Of a DNA stretch of 64,000 nt, positions 45,422-58,466 are shown in pieces. This DNA is from Glycine soja (Eukaryota; Streptophyta; Magnoliopsida; Fabales; Fabaceae). The first letter of the stretch is position 1. Every line of letters begins with the position of its first letter. Where the stretch lies: the NCBI RefSeq assembly GCF_004193775.1, contig NC_041018.1:34230913-34294912 (forward strand), in the 5' to 3' direction. A model generated the notes under the pieces. It saw only the letters and a program-made list of their open reading frames with translations, searched no databases and was not told where the DNA came from. A program made the translations under genes and the position numbers.

Positions 45422-47910
45422 AAGTTGGACTTAAAGATATATAATTAGTTACAGTTCTTTTTTGTTACATTAAAAGCTCTCGCATGTATAAATTTAACCA
45501 TCCCACTTTAAGATATGTTTAAGACGGGAATGCAAGACTATGAGGAAATTGAGTTTAGAGGAGAATGAAACATAAAGAGTGTTGACTTTAAAGAATAACC
45601 TGTTTTGACAATAGATAAGTCTTTGAACTTACCATTGTTCAAGAAATGGATATGGTAATTAAATAATGATGTTACTCATAACATTATTAAAAAGACAAGA
45701 CAACACTAAGATTTTCTCTCAAACACCACCTAAAGTTCAAACTCAATAATCTCAAGAAGTGTCATTAAGAACATCCACTACTAGAAGAAAGGAAAAATGT
45801 AATTTGATATGATTATGTCATATTTCTTTAAGAACATGAATATGACATTAGGTTGACTGAGAAGGTCTAATTGACTTTAGTCAAGTCATGTTGTGCTTTA
45901 ACTCTCAAGTGGATTGATGCCATAAATATTGTAATAAAACCAATGGTTGAACATGACATTTGGGATATCATCAAATTTCTTGAAAGTGTGAAACCCATAA
46001 GTTATAGATAAATATCTATAGTCGAAAGGGATTCAATGGGTAATATTGAGATATATAAAGTTTATCTTGTCACCAAAAGTTTTATAAGAAGGAAGACATT
46101 GATCACCAAGAGACTTTCTCTCTATTTCTTAGAAAGACTTTCTTAGGACTATAATAGCATTATAGATCATTTTGATAATTGTTTTGCATAGATGGATGTA
46201 AATATTATGTTTCTAAATAGAAACATTGATGAAACAATTTATACAGTGCAACTAGAAAACCTTGTTTAAGATGATCTAAAGTCTATGGTATGCAAACTAA
46301 AGAAATTTATTTATGCTTTTAAACAAGTTTCTCATCTATGATATTACAAAATTCATCAGGATTACTTCTTATGGTGTTGAGGTAAATTTGGTTGATGATT
46401 GCATATACTAAAAGTTTAGTGGAAGTAAATTTATTATTTTGATATTATATGTTGATGACATCCTACTAGCATCATGTGGGTTTATTGTTGCAAAACAATT
46501 ATATTGCAATTTATCATGTATTCTTAAGTTTATTTTTTATTATCCATAAATAATTTTTAGTGGGAGTCCTAAGGTGATATATGAGTAATCTTGGTATGCA
46601 ACACTAGAAAGTAGTAAAACACATAATGTGCTAATTGAAGAGAACAAGAAACTGCATGTTTTCATAACAAAAGTCTAGAAGTTAAAAGATAGTTGGGTAT
46701 TCTGACTTTCATTTTTACGAAATATCTTAATAGCAATCACTCCACATAAGGATCCTTATTTGACCATATTAGTGGAGTTAATATTTTTTGCTATGTGAGA
46801 TCATACTAGAATTTATGACTGCTAAATTATTGTAACTAGCTTGCCTGCTATTGCCAACATTAAGAAGCCATCGAGTGTTTATTGGGACAATATCTTAGCA
46901 GTCTTATTAAGGATTCAACCAAGTAAAAGTTTGTTGATATAAAGTATTTGGTTGTTAAATAAATAATTCAGAAAATAAAAATTTGTATACAATATATAGG
47001 GACTCATTCCATGCTAGATGATCCACTTACTAAAAGTCTGACACTTAAAAGTTTTTTCATAAGTATACTGCTCATATGGGTGTAATTTCTAATAGTACCT
47101 TAGTTTAGTGGGAGTCTTGCTTATGTTTTATATCTTATGATTTATAAACATTTTATTATTTAGATTTTCTGCAGAAATAAAGTTGAAGTTTATGACTGCT
47201 AAATTATTGTAACTAGCTTGCCTGTTGTTGCCAATATTAAGAAGTCATCAAGTGTTTATTGGGACAATATCTTAGCAATCTTATTAAGGATTCAACCAAG
47301 TAAAAGTTTCTTGATATAAAGTATTTAGTTGTTAAATAAAGAATTCAAAAAATACAAATTTGTATAGAACATATAGGGACTCATTCTATGCTAGATGATC
47401 CACTTACTAAAAGTCTGACACTTAAAGTTTTTTTCATAAGCATACTACTCATATGGGTGTAATTCCTGATAGTACCTTAGTTTAGTGGCAGTCTTGCTTA
47501 TGTTCTATATCTAATGGTTTACAAACATTTTGATGTTTGGATTTTCTACAGAAATAAAGTTGAAGTTTATCATTTCATTATAAGCTTTTTTTGTTTGCAA
47601 TATTTATATTTTGTTTTGATTGATCTCTATAAAGAATAAAGTTTGCACCAATTGAAAATAAACATGACTGAGATCACATTGCATGTAATTTTCATGTTGC
47701 TTGTCCATATTGACCTATGTCATTAGTGTATTGACGTGGTGATCATTGGGGTCTAGTTACATTTGATGTAGTGACGAAAGTCGTAGTGATTCCACTATTG
47801 ATACATGAGATGAACCGGATTGTTAATGTAGAAGTCTAAAGGTAAATAACATACGGATGCCCGGTTAAAGATTTTGATATAATCGTTACAATATGTAGCC
47901 CAAGTGGGAG
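45422..47910 (+). pseudogene. Copia pol 3' half (RT and RNase H) to polypurine tract
   Basis: Plus-strand Ty1/copia polymerase remnant. Left arm 45422-46110 reads as the start of the reverse transcriptase: VEHDIWDIIKFLESVKPISY, a stop, then ERDSMGNIEIYKVYLVTKSF. Next come MDVNIMFLNRNIDETIYTVQ and SMVCKLKKFIYAFKQ, then a catalytic YVDD reading near 46448 (ATATGTTGATGACATCCTAC). The C-terminal HTAHMGV-like text near 47070 is followed by a 377-bp duplicate. A copia polypurine tract, CCCAAGTGGGAG, ends at 47910, but no LTR follows. Numerous stops and frameshifts. Confidence 0.7.
46814..47568 (+). repeat. 377-bp tandem duplication in the copia RNase H region
   Basis: Unit 1 at 46814-47190, unit 2 at 47191-47568. 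Both begin TATGACTGCTAAATTATTG and end AAATAAAGTTGAAGTT. They differ by scattered substitutions, so the duplication occurred well after element death or is old. Confidence 0.85.
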
Positions 47911-47911
47911 A

Positions 47912-50900
47912 TAAAATTTCTTTGTGGTTAATGTCTTCCTTCTTGTAAAACTTTTGACGACAAGACAAACTTTATATATCTCAATATTACCCATTGAATC
48001 CCTTTTGACTATAGATATTTATCTATAACTTATGGGTTTCTTACTTTCAAGCAATTTGATAATATCCCAAATGTCATGTTCAACCATAAGTTTTATTACA
48101 TCATTTATGGTATCAATCCAATTGAGAGTTAGAGCACAACATGACTTGACTAAAGTCAATTAGACCTTCTTAGTCAACCTAATGTCATATTCATGTTCTT
48201 AAAGAAATATGACATAATCATATCAAATTACATTTTTCCTTTCTCTAGTGGATCTTCTTAATGACACTTCTTGAGGTTATTGAGTTTGAACTTTAGGTGG
48301 TGCTTGAAAGGGAATCTTAGTGTTGTCTTGTCTTTTTAATAATGTTAGGAGTAACATCATTATTTAGTTACCATATCTGTTTCTTGAACAATGGTAAGTG
48401 CAAAGGCTTATTTATTGTCAATAACATGTTATTCTTTAAAGACAACACTATTTATGTTTTCTTTCCCTCCAAACTCAATTTCCTCAAGGAGTCTTGCATT
48501 CTCATCTCAAACATAATGTTAAAGTTGGATTGTAAAACTTATACATGCGAGAGCTTTAAATATAACAAAAATGAATTGTAACTAGTTATCTTTAAGTTCA
48601 ACTTACCTTCATGCAGCCTATATGGCATTGCTTCGACTGGACATCCCCAAATGTGCAAATGCCTAATGTTGGGATTTCCCTGGCTTACACTAATAGGGTA
48701 GTGACTACTTTAATTGGTATCCTAAAACGATATAAATTGCATTCTTTAATATCTTTTCCCCAAAGCGACTTGGGTAGAGAAAAATTAAACTTTTTACGAT
48801 ATCTGTAAAAGTTTAGTTTCATCATTCTGCAACTTTGTTCATACTAGGTTTGCCTAACATTACATGTTGTAAAACAATTTCACAATTATTGAAGAAAAAC
48901 ACATGGAAGACTCCAAACGTTGTACCTTATGTCATATCTACCATAGTATTCTCCACGATCAGATCTACCATAGTTCAACTTCATCTTTGAAAGACTAAAT
49001 GTTCAGAGGTCAAAACTTCTCATAATTTAAATAAATAAGAATCATCTATAAACATAATAAAATACATTTTTTCATTCCATGAATCCATAAGGAATAGAAC
49101 ACAAATATGTGTGTATTAGTTATAAGCCATCCTTAGTTCTTTCAGCACTTAATTCTTTTTTGTTTGTTTATTTTCCCTTTATATACTTAATATAGACTAT
49201 AAGGTCCAACCAATATAAAGGATCCAAAATTTCCTATAACACAAGCATTCAAATGTTCTATTAAGAGATATGACTTAAACGCTTATGTTATAAAATAATG
49301 AAATTCTCATTTAATTTTAAGTTTTATACCACCCAAAACTGTTTGCAATATGAACACTCAAATATCCATAAAAGAACTCATAACTTGCAACATTTGAATC
49401 ACAAGAGAGAGACTAACTTTATTATATCTAATTGAACAAGAATAACTGAATTTGTCCAAATTAAAAATAAAATTTGGTTTAATAAATAACTCAATATATG
49501 TCTCAACCAAATTCAAATGAAATTAAGTCTTTCAAAGGAACATAAAAGTTCCTATAGCTTCAATAGCAACTTTGTCATCGCCCATATAGATGAATATTTC
49601 ATTATCACTTGACGGGTGACTCCATAGGTAGCATCGTATAGACATGCTGATGTAAGTAGTAGAACTAAAATCTACCCACTAACATCTTTCGGTACAAAAC
49701 TAAATTAACTTTAAAACAAACAAAAATGAGAAGTTTACCATTTTTCACACACTAAATAGTGTAAATGGGGCTTCCTTTTTTTATATATATGCCTTATCCT
49801 ACAAAAGCAACAAGAAAATTCCTTATCTTGTTTTCTTATTTCTTATAGAAAAAAATTATGCAATATCCTTAACTTTCAACTTACTCCTTTCAAACTCTAA
49901 ATTTTATACTTGTAGCTTTGGGATTCAAATAATATGATTATTTTAAACCGCAGTAGTAGCAACAACAACAATTAAAGAGTAGAAAATAAACATTCAATGC
50001 AAAAATAATTTTTATGTTAAATTTCAAGACCCAAACAAGATACCTAACACATCAACAATCCTCAATCTTTGGATTGAAAAAGACTAATTGCAAGTGGTAC
50101 TCTCAACGCATTGATCAAACATTGGTAATAAGTCCTGTCAAACAAAGATCGTCGTTGGACACTCCATTGCTCACATAGAAAACTTATATGATGATTACTC
50201 CGATCAAATAATGAGTGTATTTGAACATTCCATTATTCACATGGATAACCACACTTTATAATTGCCACATGTTTAACATCGCAAGCATGTAATTATTTTG
50301 CCAAATTGTGTCTTCCTTTGGGCCGAACATAATTCGCTTGAATAATTCCATGTAACATCTATGTAAATTCAACCAAATCAACTTACGCAACATAGGTTAC
50401 TTTGGCAACATGTTGTTTCAATCGATTTAACCCAAAAATACAAGACAATTTAATATAATAAATGAGAGGTGTTAAAATCACACAACTTTCACATATAATT
50501 TAGTTATATAAAAATATATATAATTAACAAAACATGCCAATATTTGGCAAAATAGACTCATCACAAAATACCTAGAACAACATTAGTTTCTAGTCTTTGG
50601 ATAGAGAAATTAATTTGTAATTGGTACTCTCAATGCAATGATCAAATATTGCCAATAAATTCTATCAAATAATAGTTTTTCTTTGGACCGACTATTATTC
50701 ACATGAAAATACCTTATAATTGTCACACATTTATCATCACAGATAGAAAATATTATTTGGCCAAATCACGTCTTTCTTTGGGCCGAACACAATTCCCATA
50801 AATAATTTTATACAAAGATCTATGTAATTTTAATCAAATCAATTTTCACAATAGGAATTACTTTGACAATATATCGTGTCAATCAATTTAATTAAAAAAA

Positions 50901-51616
50901 ATCACTAGATATGCAAATAAATGGAAAAGATATGTTACTGTTAAATTAACTTAAAAACAAGCAAGAACAAGAGATTTACCTTTACATACCATGGAGCGTA
51001 CCTTGGACACTCTTTCTTCATGTGTCTAGATTTCTTGTATAAGTAGCAAGTAAATTTTTTATCTTTCTCTTCTTTTTTTTTTTTTTTGCCTAGAGCACCT
51101 TTAGTTTTTTGTTTTTTTTTTTTGTATTCTAAGAGGTCAAGCTTAAAACTTGCACACAATGAGATATAAGCTCATTAATGAATCATATGTTTGTCTGAGT
51201 GTTATAAATTGCCCAAAGTGTGCACGAAGTGAGATCAAAACTAAATGCACGAGCAGGTCTCCACCAAGTTTTAGCTTACTCCCTTATATAACTTTCCCCC
51301 CTTTTTTAACAAAAAATAAATAAATAAATAAAACAAAAACTGCATGCACAAAAAACTTCCTCAATTATATATATCAAAAGCAATATGAACAGTAGCCATG
51401 AAGAAAAGTCATTCACAAAACTAAATAATGATGCCAAAAAACAAAATACACTCAAATTTAAATCAAATATCCAATATGACAATATCTTTCCAACAATTAA
51501 TATGTGTTGTTCCAAAAAAAAATTGGGTTCATATAACTAAAGCAATCCAGGTATAATTAGAATCAAATAACTTTAAATCCTAATAATCTAACAGGAATGG
51601 TGGCTCTGATACCACT
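47912..51616 (-). pseudogene. Copia 5' half: gag to start of RT, minus strand, decayed
   Basis: Opposite-strand partner of the 45422-47910 fragment. From the right come a primer binding site (TGGTATCAGAGCCA, minus strand, 51601-51614), then gag. In gag the zinc knuckle is seen at about 51000-51060 as CYLYKKSRHMKKECPRY, with the second Cys of the usual C..C lost. The integrase stretch (48.6-50.9 kb) is too decayed for motifs to be named and includes a diverged direct duplication at 50030-50460 and 50575-50895. The last 690 bp duplicate the RT start. A Lys run comes from a poly-T tract at 51066-51086. Confidence 0.65.
50030..50895. repeat. Diverged direct duplication inside the copia remnant
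   Basis: Two copies, about 50030-50460 and 50575-50895, share TGGTACTCTCAACGCA/ATGCA, TTTGGGCCGAACAYAATTC and CTATGTAAATTCAACCAAAT type words in the same order, with many substitutions and gaps. Confidence 0.7.
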
Positions 51617-52120
51617 TGTTGGAATTTTAGGGGATCCTTATAAAATACCAATAACCACCAGAAACTCAATACGTTAGACTATCAAGAAGAATTTTAGGAA
51701 TACCTGGATCTATAATGATTAATTAAACAAACACAACGAAATCTAAATTCGTAGGTGATTTCTTATCTATGTACTCTTCTAAGGATCCGTTACGGAATAT
51801 TATAGAGACAACAAATAATCGACTAATTGCGTAACCGGTAACTTCGTGGTTCTTCCTCAATCAGAGCCTTTTTAATCCTCAATATGACTTCGTAACTCTT
51901 CTACTGTGAAGAAGAAAAACTAGATGTGATAGCTCGGTGTATTGAGGATCATAGTCTTCTTATAATGTGTTAACCTAATAGAGTTTTCATTATCTCCTAA
52001 TGGGCCAAAACCAGCATATGCTCATTTAAGTCCGTATCATCTGAATTTGTTGTTTAACAAACTCACTTAATTATTTAACAGACTCACTTAATTTGATCAC
52101 ATTAATTGTCTTATACTACT
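51617..52120 (-). repeat. Copia 5' LTR (minus orientation)
   Basis: Plus-strand TGTTGGAATTTTAGGGG begins at 51617, three bases from the TGGTATCAGAGCCA primer site, so this edge is firm. The far edge is approximate, near 52.1 kb, where the sequence turns AT-rich; no terminal CCAACA partner or target duplication was found. Confidence 0.65.
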
Positions 52121-54390
52121 ACTAATGATTTTTTTCTTGTACAGAGACAATACAGTGTATAGATTAAAAAAATTTCTAAAAAAGTCTTAAAAAAACTAGT
52201 TACATTTTTTACTCTTGATACAATAAGGAGATACAGTAAAATAAAATCAACCAGTTATAAAAAGGAGTCTATATATGAAAGTAGTAGTACTTCTTTTACT
52301 GAAAAAAAAAATAGATTATAAAGAAATGAGTCTATATAATAAATAAAAGATAGATTATAAAAAGGTGAATTTATATAATAAATAGGATAGATGAATAATT
52401 ATTTCTTTCAAGTAAACATAATTAACTAACTAGTCAAAGTTAATTAAAAGTAGATAATTAATGCTACTTATCATGTGTAAAGTTGCAAATGATTAAAAAA
52501 ATCATCTTTATGACTTTTAAAATAATCATTATAAAAGTCAGTAAATTTATTAAACATAAAATTTTATGATTAGATGACACAATACTAAATTTATATTGTT
52601 TTATGATCGGTGCATAGTTTTTTCTCATTTTTTTTCGATTGTAGTTGTTCTATTATTTTAATTCTTTTTACTCCTTATTGTAGGCACTAAAAGTAAGAAT
52701 AAAATGATATTTTTTATTCATGACCAAAAAATAATCAATAATTGAATATCATAAACGCATTTATTAAAAGCCTTATAATTGAATATCATAAACACATTTG
52801 TTAAAAGCCTTGAATAAAAAGTCATAATTAAATTGGTTGCATCATATTACTTTGCACAGGAGATCTCCTGTTGGATGAGAAATGAGAAGGGAAAAATTAA
52901 ATCATAGTGAGAAGGATAAATATTGATGATTTGATCTTATTATAAATGGTCAATATTAAAATAAACAATTCATGAGTTTTTTTTTATAAAAAAATCACAT
53001 AACTTTTTTAAACATTCACATCACATATTAAATATTTATTATTTATATATAATTGTATTACACACACATTCATTAAGAAGATCTACCCGTTGAATAAATA
53101 CTTTTTATATATGGAAGCGCCTATAAGTTGTTTTTTATGATATAAGATGAAACAAAAAGTAAATTATTCTTATATAAATTATATGCTATTTTCGTAAATG
53201 CAAGAATTGATGTATGTTGCAGTGTGGATTGTGATGCTTCACAATATTTTAAGTTTTAAAAGATAATGTTAAATATCTTTGAACTATTTGACAATTTTTA
53301 AATAGGTATTTGAACTATTTTTTTAAGTTGGATCTTTGAACTTGCATTTGTTTTTTTTAATTATTTGCTAGGACCTAATTAAAAAAAATACAAATTCAAG
53401 GACCAATTGAAAAAATTAGTTTAAAAACTTAATTTGAAATTGTCAAATAGTTTAAGGATCTACATATTAATTTAACCAAATGAAAATAATAATTGAATTT
53501 TACGTTATAAATATATAATTTAAAATAAAAATATATTTTTATGAGGAGAATGAGTAAGATAAAAATATTGAAACTATAATAAAAAAATTATTTGAAAACT
53601 AAAAATAAAAATGAGATCAATATGATAAAAAAATATAATACTTAAATCTGTTAATAATCATTGTAATAAATTGATATTGTTATAAAAACTGATTAAGAAA
53701 TAGTTAAACATTAAAAACAATATTGTATTAAGTTAATAGCATAAATTATTTTAAACTAAAATTAATTGAAAGAGAAATGAAGAAAAAGGGTTTAGTTTTG
53801 ATATATTATTAGTATAATTATTTTTTACATTATTAACTAATTATACATTATCCTATATATGATTTTCAACTAAATTATTATAAAAATCAATAATTTCATT
53901 ATACATGATAATTCATTATTAGATATCATTATAAAAATAGTATCCTATTGGTAAATTTCAATTAAATTCATTGAATATATTAATATTAGACTATGGAACA
54001 TTTTTAAATGAGTGTAATTGTTTTGTACAATTAACCCGTTCGAAACCATGATAAGTATGATGTTAATATAATTACTAATAAAAATTAATTAATTAACTTG
54101 TCACATGCCTACTAATTTGCAATTGAATTATAAAGTAAAAATATTTTATATTGTTAATGCATATAGTTATACACTATTTATTTTTAAAAAAAAAAATTAA
54201 AACATTAAAATTGTAAGCTAAAGTGTAATAGATGATGTGCTAAGAATTGGTTACATTTTGAACGAAACAATGGTCCTTAGGAATATGCAAAGAATGGAGA
54301 ACTAACTAGGAGCACATGACATCATCAAAATACTCGAAATAGTAGGAAGTTACAAATGGTATGCTCTGTTAGCACCCACAAAACCCGCTA
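52121..54390. other. AT-rich intergenic region
   Basis: Strongly AT-rich with no coding sense, element termini or RNA genes recognised. Probably includes the distal upstream region of the boron transporter gene. Confidence 0.6.
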
Positions 54391-55801
54391 TTTTGCCTTT
54401 TCTACCCTTTCTAATCTTTGCATGCATGGTCCCTCCAACTCCAACCCCCTTTCCTTTTCCCTCCCTCCTTGATGTGTTGTGCATCTCTTTCTCTATCATT
54501 TATTTTTTCTCTCTTTCCAGCGTGAGAGAGAGAAAATTACCCAGAAAGAGTCACACGCTAGCTCCTTAATCTGGATCCTCTGGTGACCCTTTTCTTCCTT
54601 GTTTTTTCTTTATTACCTCAACCCTCCTGACCCTTCTGCTCTTCCTTGCTCCTTTACATCTTGAGGCCCTATGGGTCCTCCTAGGCTTGCATGTGCGTCC
54701 TTCTTTTCTTTCTTTTCCCTTGTGCAAATTTAAATGTTGTGTGTATACGCATACATACGTGCATGGTTTATATATGAAACTCATGGTTACATTACATGCA
54801 AGGTTATAAATTATGATTGCGGTCATGGTTTCATTGTGATCTTTGATATTATGGTAAAATGCGATTGAAACAAATTTGTAGTTGCAAAAAGTTAGAAAAG
54901 CATCATTACAACTGAAATTGCAGTTATTGACCCTTTTTAAATCATGGTTACATGATTTGGTTTTGTTTGTTACTTTACCATCTCCTAATGTGTTTTGTAC
55001 ATGCATTTTGTTGCATGAAGGTTCTTCATCATGGTTTTCTCATTGAGCACCCACTTTATGTGTCCTTCTTTGGTGTTGAAAGGTTTTAAAAGGGGTCAAT
55101 TATACCTACAACCGTGTTGTTAAGGTTTTTGGATTTCCAGAACTGCACGGAGATTGTAATTAGGATAGCATTAGTTGTATTTGTTTACAATTTTCCGCAA
55201 TAGCATTAGTTGTAATTTGCCCTCATTTTCTTTTATTTTATTCTACCACTGAGTTCAAGGATGGAATGGTTTATGTGGCTGATTGGGCCATAATTGTGAT
55301 TATAGAGACCTCTAAAATCATATTTTTGCAGCTGCAATTGAAGTTGTAAATATTAATTTAAAACCTTAAATCGATTTCTTTTCTGTCCATCTACATCTAA
55401 GTCCTACTTGTTTAAACTGCATGGGTTATTGAGCTATTGGACAACATCCATATTATGTTTGTATCATATATATGCTCAACTCACAAATTTAAGGAAGTCC
55501 TTTATTTCATAGTGCTTAAGAAAGGATAAATGAATCCCCAAAGTTTCCTTTATTTTTAATGGTGTATATTTTTATTTTTATTAATACATTTGGTATTAAT
55601 GCTAATGGACCTTTGACTCTTCAGTACATGAATATCATCTAATAATAAAGTGTCCTAGTGCTAACATTTCTTTTTTAAATATATGGTGATACACTTGAAT
55701 AACCCAAGAGTTCATTCACCTAAAGATATTAGACTATTCTCAATGTAATTAGTTTTTTGGAATTTGTGAGATGATGATGTGTCTAATTTCTTGCATCAGC
55801 T
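54390..55801 (+). promoter_or_regulatory. Likely 5' UTR exon and leader intron of the boron transporter
   Basis: A CT-rich stretch (54420-54600, with GTGAGAGAGAGAAAATTACC) has the look of a transcribed leader. The coding exon is preceded by TTTCTTGCATCAG at 55787-55799, a good splice acceptor 2 nt before ATG 55802. So an intron of about 1.1-1.2 kb in the 5' UTR is inferred. The transcription start and donor are not fixed. Minus-strand frame 54566-55006 is judged to be chance. Confidence 0.4.
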
Positions 55802-58384
55802 ATGGGACCTTTTGGAGGAATAATTCAAGATGTCAAAGGAAGGGTTGAATGTTATAAACATGATTGGGCTAGTGCAATCTGTTCTGGCATTAGGTAATTC
55901 TTGTTTATCTTGGGCTTTTGGGAAAGCAATTTACCCATTGCATATTGATGAGACTTACCCCCTTTTCTTTGTGTGGTGGTGTGTTATATGTCCTTAATTT
56001 TGATTTGTGATTCTTTGAATAATGTTAGGATATTGGCTCCAACTTTCTACATATTTTTTGCGTCTGCTCTTCCTGTTATTGCTTTTGGAGAGCAACTTAA
56101 CAGGGATACAGGTAAAACTTTTCTAGTAGCTTCAATACAGAGTTACTTTGAGTAGAGCTACAATTACTATCAACAACTTGTCACTTTCAATAGCCAATTT
56201 TATGCTTTTTGTTCCATATTGAGCATCCATATTATGTTTTATAGGCGGAAGCTTGAGCACATTGGAAACTTTGGCATCAACTGCCATTTGTGGAATAATC
56301 CACTCAATATTTGGTGGTCAACCTTTGTTGATTTTGGGAGTTGCTGAACCAACTGTTATAATGTACACTATTCTTTATGAGTTTTGCACAAAAACGCCAG
56401 AGTTAGGTGCCAAGATGTTTCTGCCGTGGGCTGGTTGGTATGTATCTCTCTATGATGCACAAATATGGTGTATTCAATTTGACAGTATGACTATATATTC
56501 TAAAAATATATAGAATAAAATAGGTGTAAGATACATATTGAAATATGTATAAAAATTCATAAAAAATAATATATAAATATAATTGTAATTCTACAAAACC
56601 AAATAAGAGCATATTTCTTACAAAATACTATAAATAAAATAAATTTTATAATCTTGTTACAAATAGGAATAGTATCATTATCATTCCTTTTTTGAGATCA
56701 TCTATAAAGAGAACAATTTTCATTGTTTGGTTTATTAGGGGATATTACTTCTATGTCTCATATGTAGCTATACACCCTAAGCAATGAAAGTATCTATATG
56801 TATGACACTTTGGTTTTCCCATTTACTTCATTGTTCACATATAGTTCTTCAATTATAGGATATCTATATCTAACTTCTACGTTTAATTGTTTTATAGGGT
56901 TTGTGTGTGGACATCATTCCTGCTGATTATTCTTGCAATTTTCAACGCATGCACAATCATCACAAGGTTCACAAGAATTGCAGAGGAATTATTTGGCATG
57001 TTGATTACTGTCCTTTTCTTTCAAGAGGCTATAAAGGTATATTGCTAATACTTGGTAGCAAAATAGATTGTCAATTTTGCACTTCAAGATTCAAGCCGAA
57101 AACTATTTGATCCATAGGGAATCATAGGTGAGTTCAACACCCCTAAGGATGGAAATCTTTTGTTAGAGGAAAATCAATTCCATTGGCGGTATGCAAATGG
57201 ACTACTTGCAATCATTTTATCTTTTGGACTACTTATCACTGCCACGATGAGCAGAAAAGCAAGAACATGGAAATATGGATCAGGTAAATGACTTGAAATA
57301 TCTGTATGTACCAGATAAGGCCGAACATAATGTTTTAAAGTTTTCATGTGATGCTTAAGTTTCTTATTTTTTTTATATCTTCCTTGTTTCATTCAATTCA
57401 GGGTGGCTACGAGGTTTCATTGCAGATTATGGGGTTCCAATGATGTTAGTGATTTGGACTGGACTATCTTATACTCTACCAGGAAAAATTCCATCTGCAG
57501 TTCCTAGAAGGCTAGTTTGTCCACTTCCATGGGAATCTACTTACCACTGGACAGTAGTAAAGGTAACATTTCAAACATTATATAATTTTTTTAACTTCTT
57601 AGGAAATAAAATAAGGCCCTTGATGGTTAAAATTGGTTTTATTCGTTGCATTTTAAAAATGGTTCCTAACCCTATACTTCATTTTGACTTGACTAGGGTC
57701 GAAACCTACCACATTTCAAAAAATACAAGGATCACAGTCACCATTTTTAAAATGTAGTGACTAAAACTAATTTTGATCAAATCTGGAAGAACCTAAAACA
57801 ACATTTAACCTTTTTTTTTATCTTCTAATGAAACAAAATGAGTTCATTTGATGGTGTAGGATGTTTAACACAATACCGTTTTCTTACTTTTGTTGATTTC
57901 ATCATGCTATCTTGCACCATGTTCTTAGATAAGACATGTATTCAAGTTTGTAAATTATAATTACTAATTTCATGTTAGGCAAGTCCTAGAAAACATCTAA
58001 CATGGTTGATTGCAAAGTGTAGGATATGGGGAAGGTACCCTTGGGATATATCTTTGGGGCATTTATTCCAGCTGTGATGATAGCAGGTTTATACTTTTTT
58101 GATCATAGTGTAGCTTCTAAGATGGCTCAACAGAAGGAATTTAATCTTCAAAAACCATCTGCCTACCACTATGATATTTTACTACTTGGTATAATGGTAT
58201 GTTATCTTCTCTAAAACATTGCTACCTAACGCTTTACTTTGGGTAAACTCCATTAGTTGTCTAACATATCTATCCTTTTAATGTTTAGACTCTGATTTGC
58301 GGTATCCTTGGCCTTCCTCCATCAAATGGAGTTCTTCCTCAATCCCCCATGCATACAAAGAGTTTGACAGTTCTTAGGAAGCAG
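55802..58384 (+). CDS. Boron (borate) efflux transporter, BOR4-like, N-terminal 368 codons in 8 exons
   Basis: Membrane borate exporter of the SLC4/HCO3-transporter family, which in plants moves boron out of cells for xylem loading or detoxification. Exons: 55802-55893, 56029-56111, 56245-56437, 56898-57036, 57118-57283, 57402-57562, 58023-58196, 58289-58384, all GT/AG and phase-consistent, without stops. The start [19 protein letters not shown] fits the family N-terminus. Then come [104 protein letters not shown] and [17 protein letters not shown], all family hallmarks, within hydrophobic segments. [10 protein letters not shown] and [12 protein letters not shown] favour the BOR4/5 group over BOR1. 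The family's usual length is about 650-700 residues, so the C-terminal half is missing here. Exon 8 ends at a proper donor (CAG|GTAAGT) and a copia element lies in that intron. Confidence 0.92.
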
Positions 58385-58466
58385 GTAAGTATCATCTTAA
58401 TTTTACATCAAGACCCTTAAGCCTAAAATGTCAACTCAAATATATTCTTATATTATTGCATCAATT

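Larger units (their letters stand above)
45422..48606. repeat. Inverted repeat arms (about 690 bp) with a 1.8-kb loop
   Basis: The left arm 45422-46110 is the reverse complement of the right arm 47912-48606 at high similarity. Examples: AAAGCTCTCGCATGTATAA, AAATATGACATAATCATATC, GGGATTCAATGGGTAATATT. The right arm begins immediately after the polypurine tract. Transcripts through both arms could form a long hairpin. Confidence 0.85.

Noticed and set aside
54566..55006. 146-codon minus-strand frame upstream of the boron transporter
   Set aside because: No family pattern; overlaps the inferred leader and intron of a gene on the other strand.
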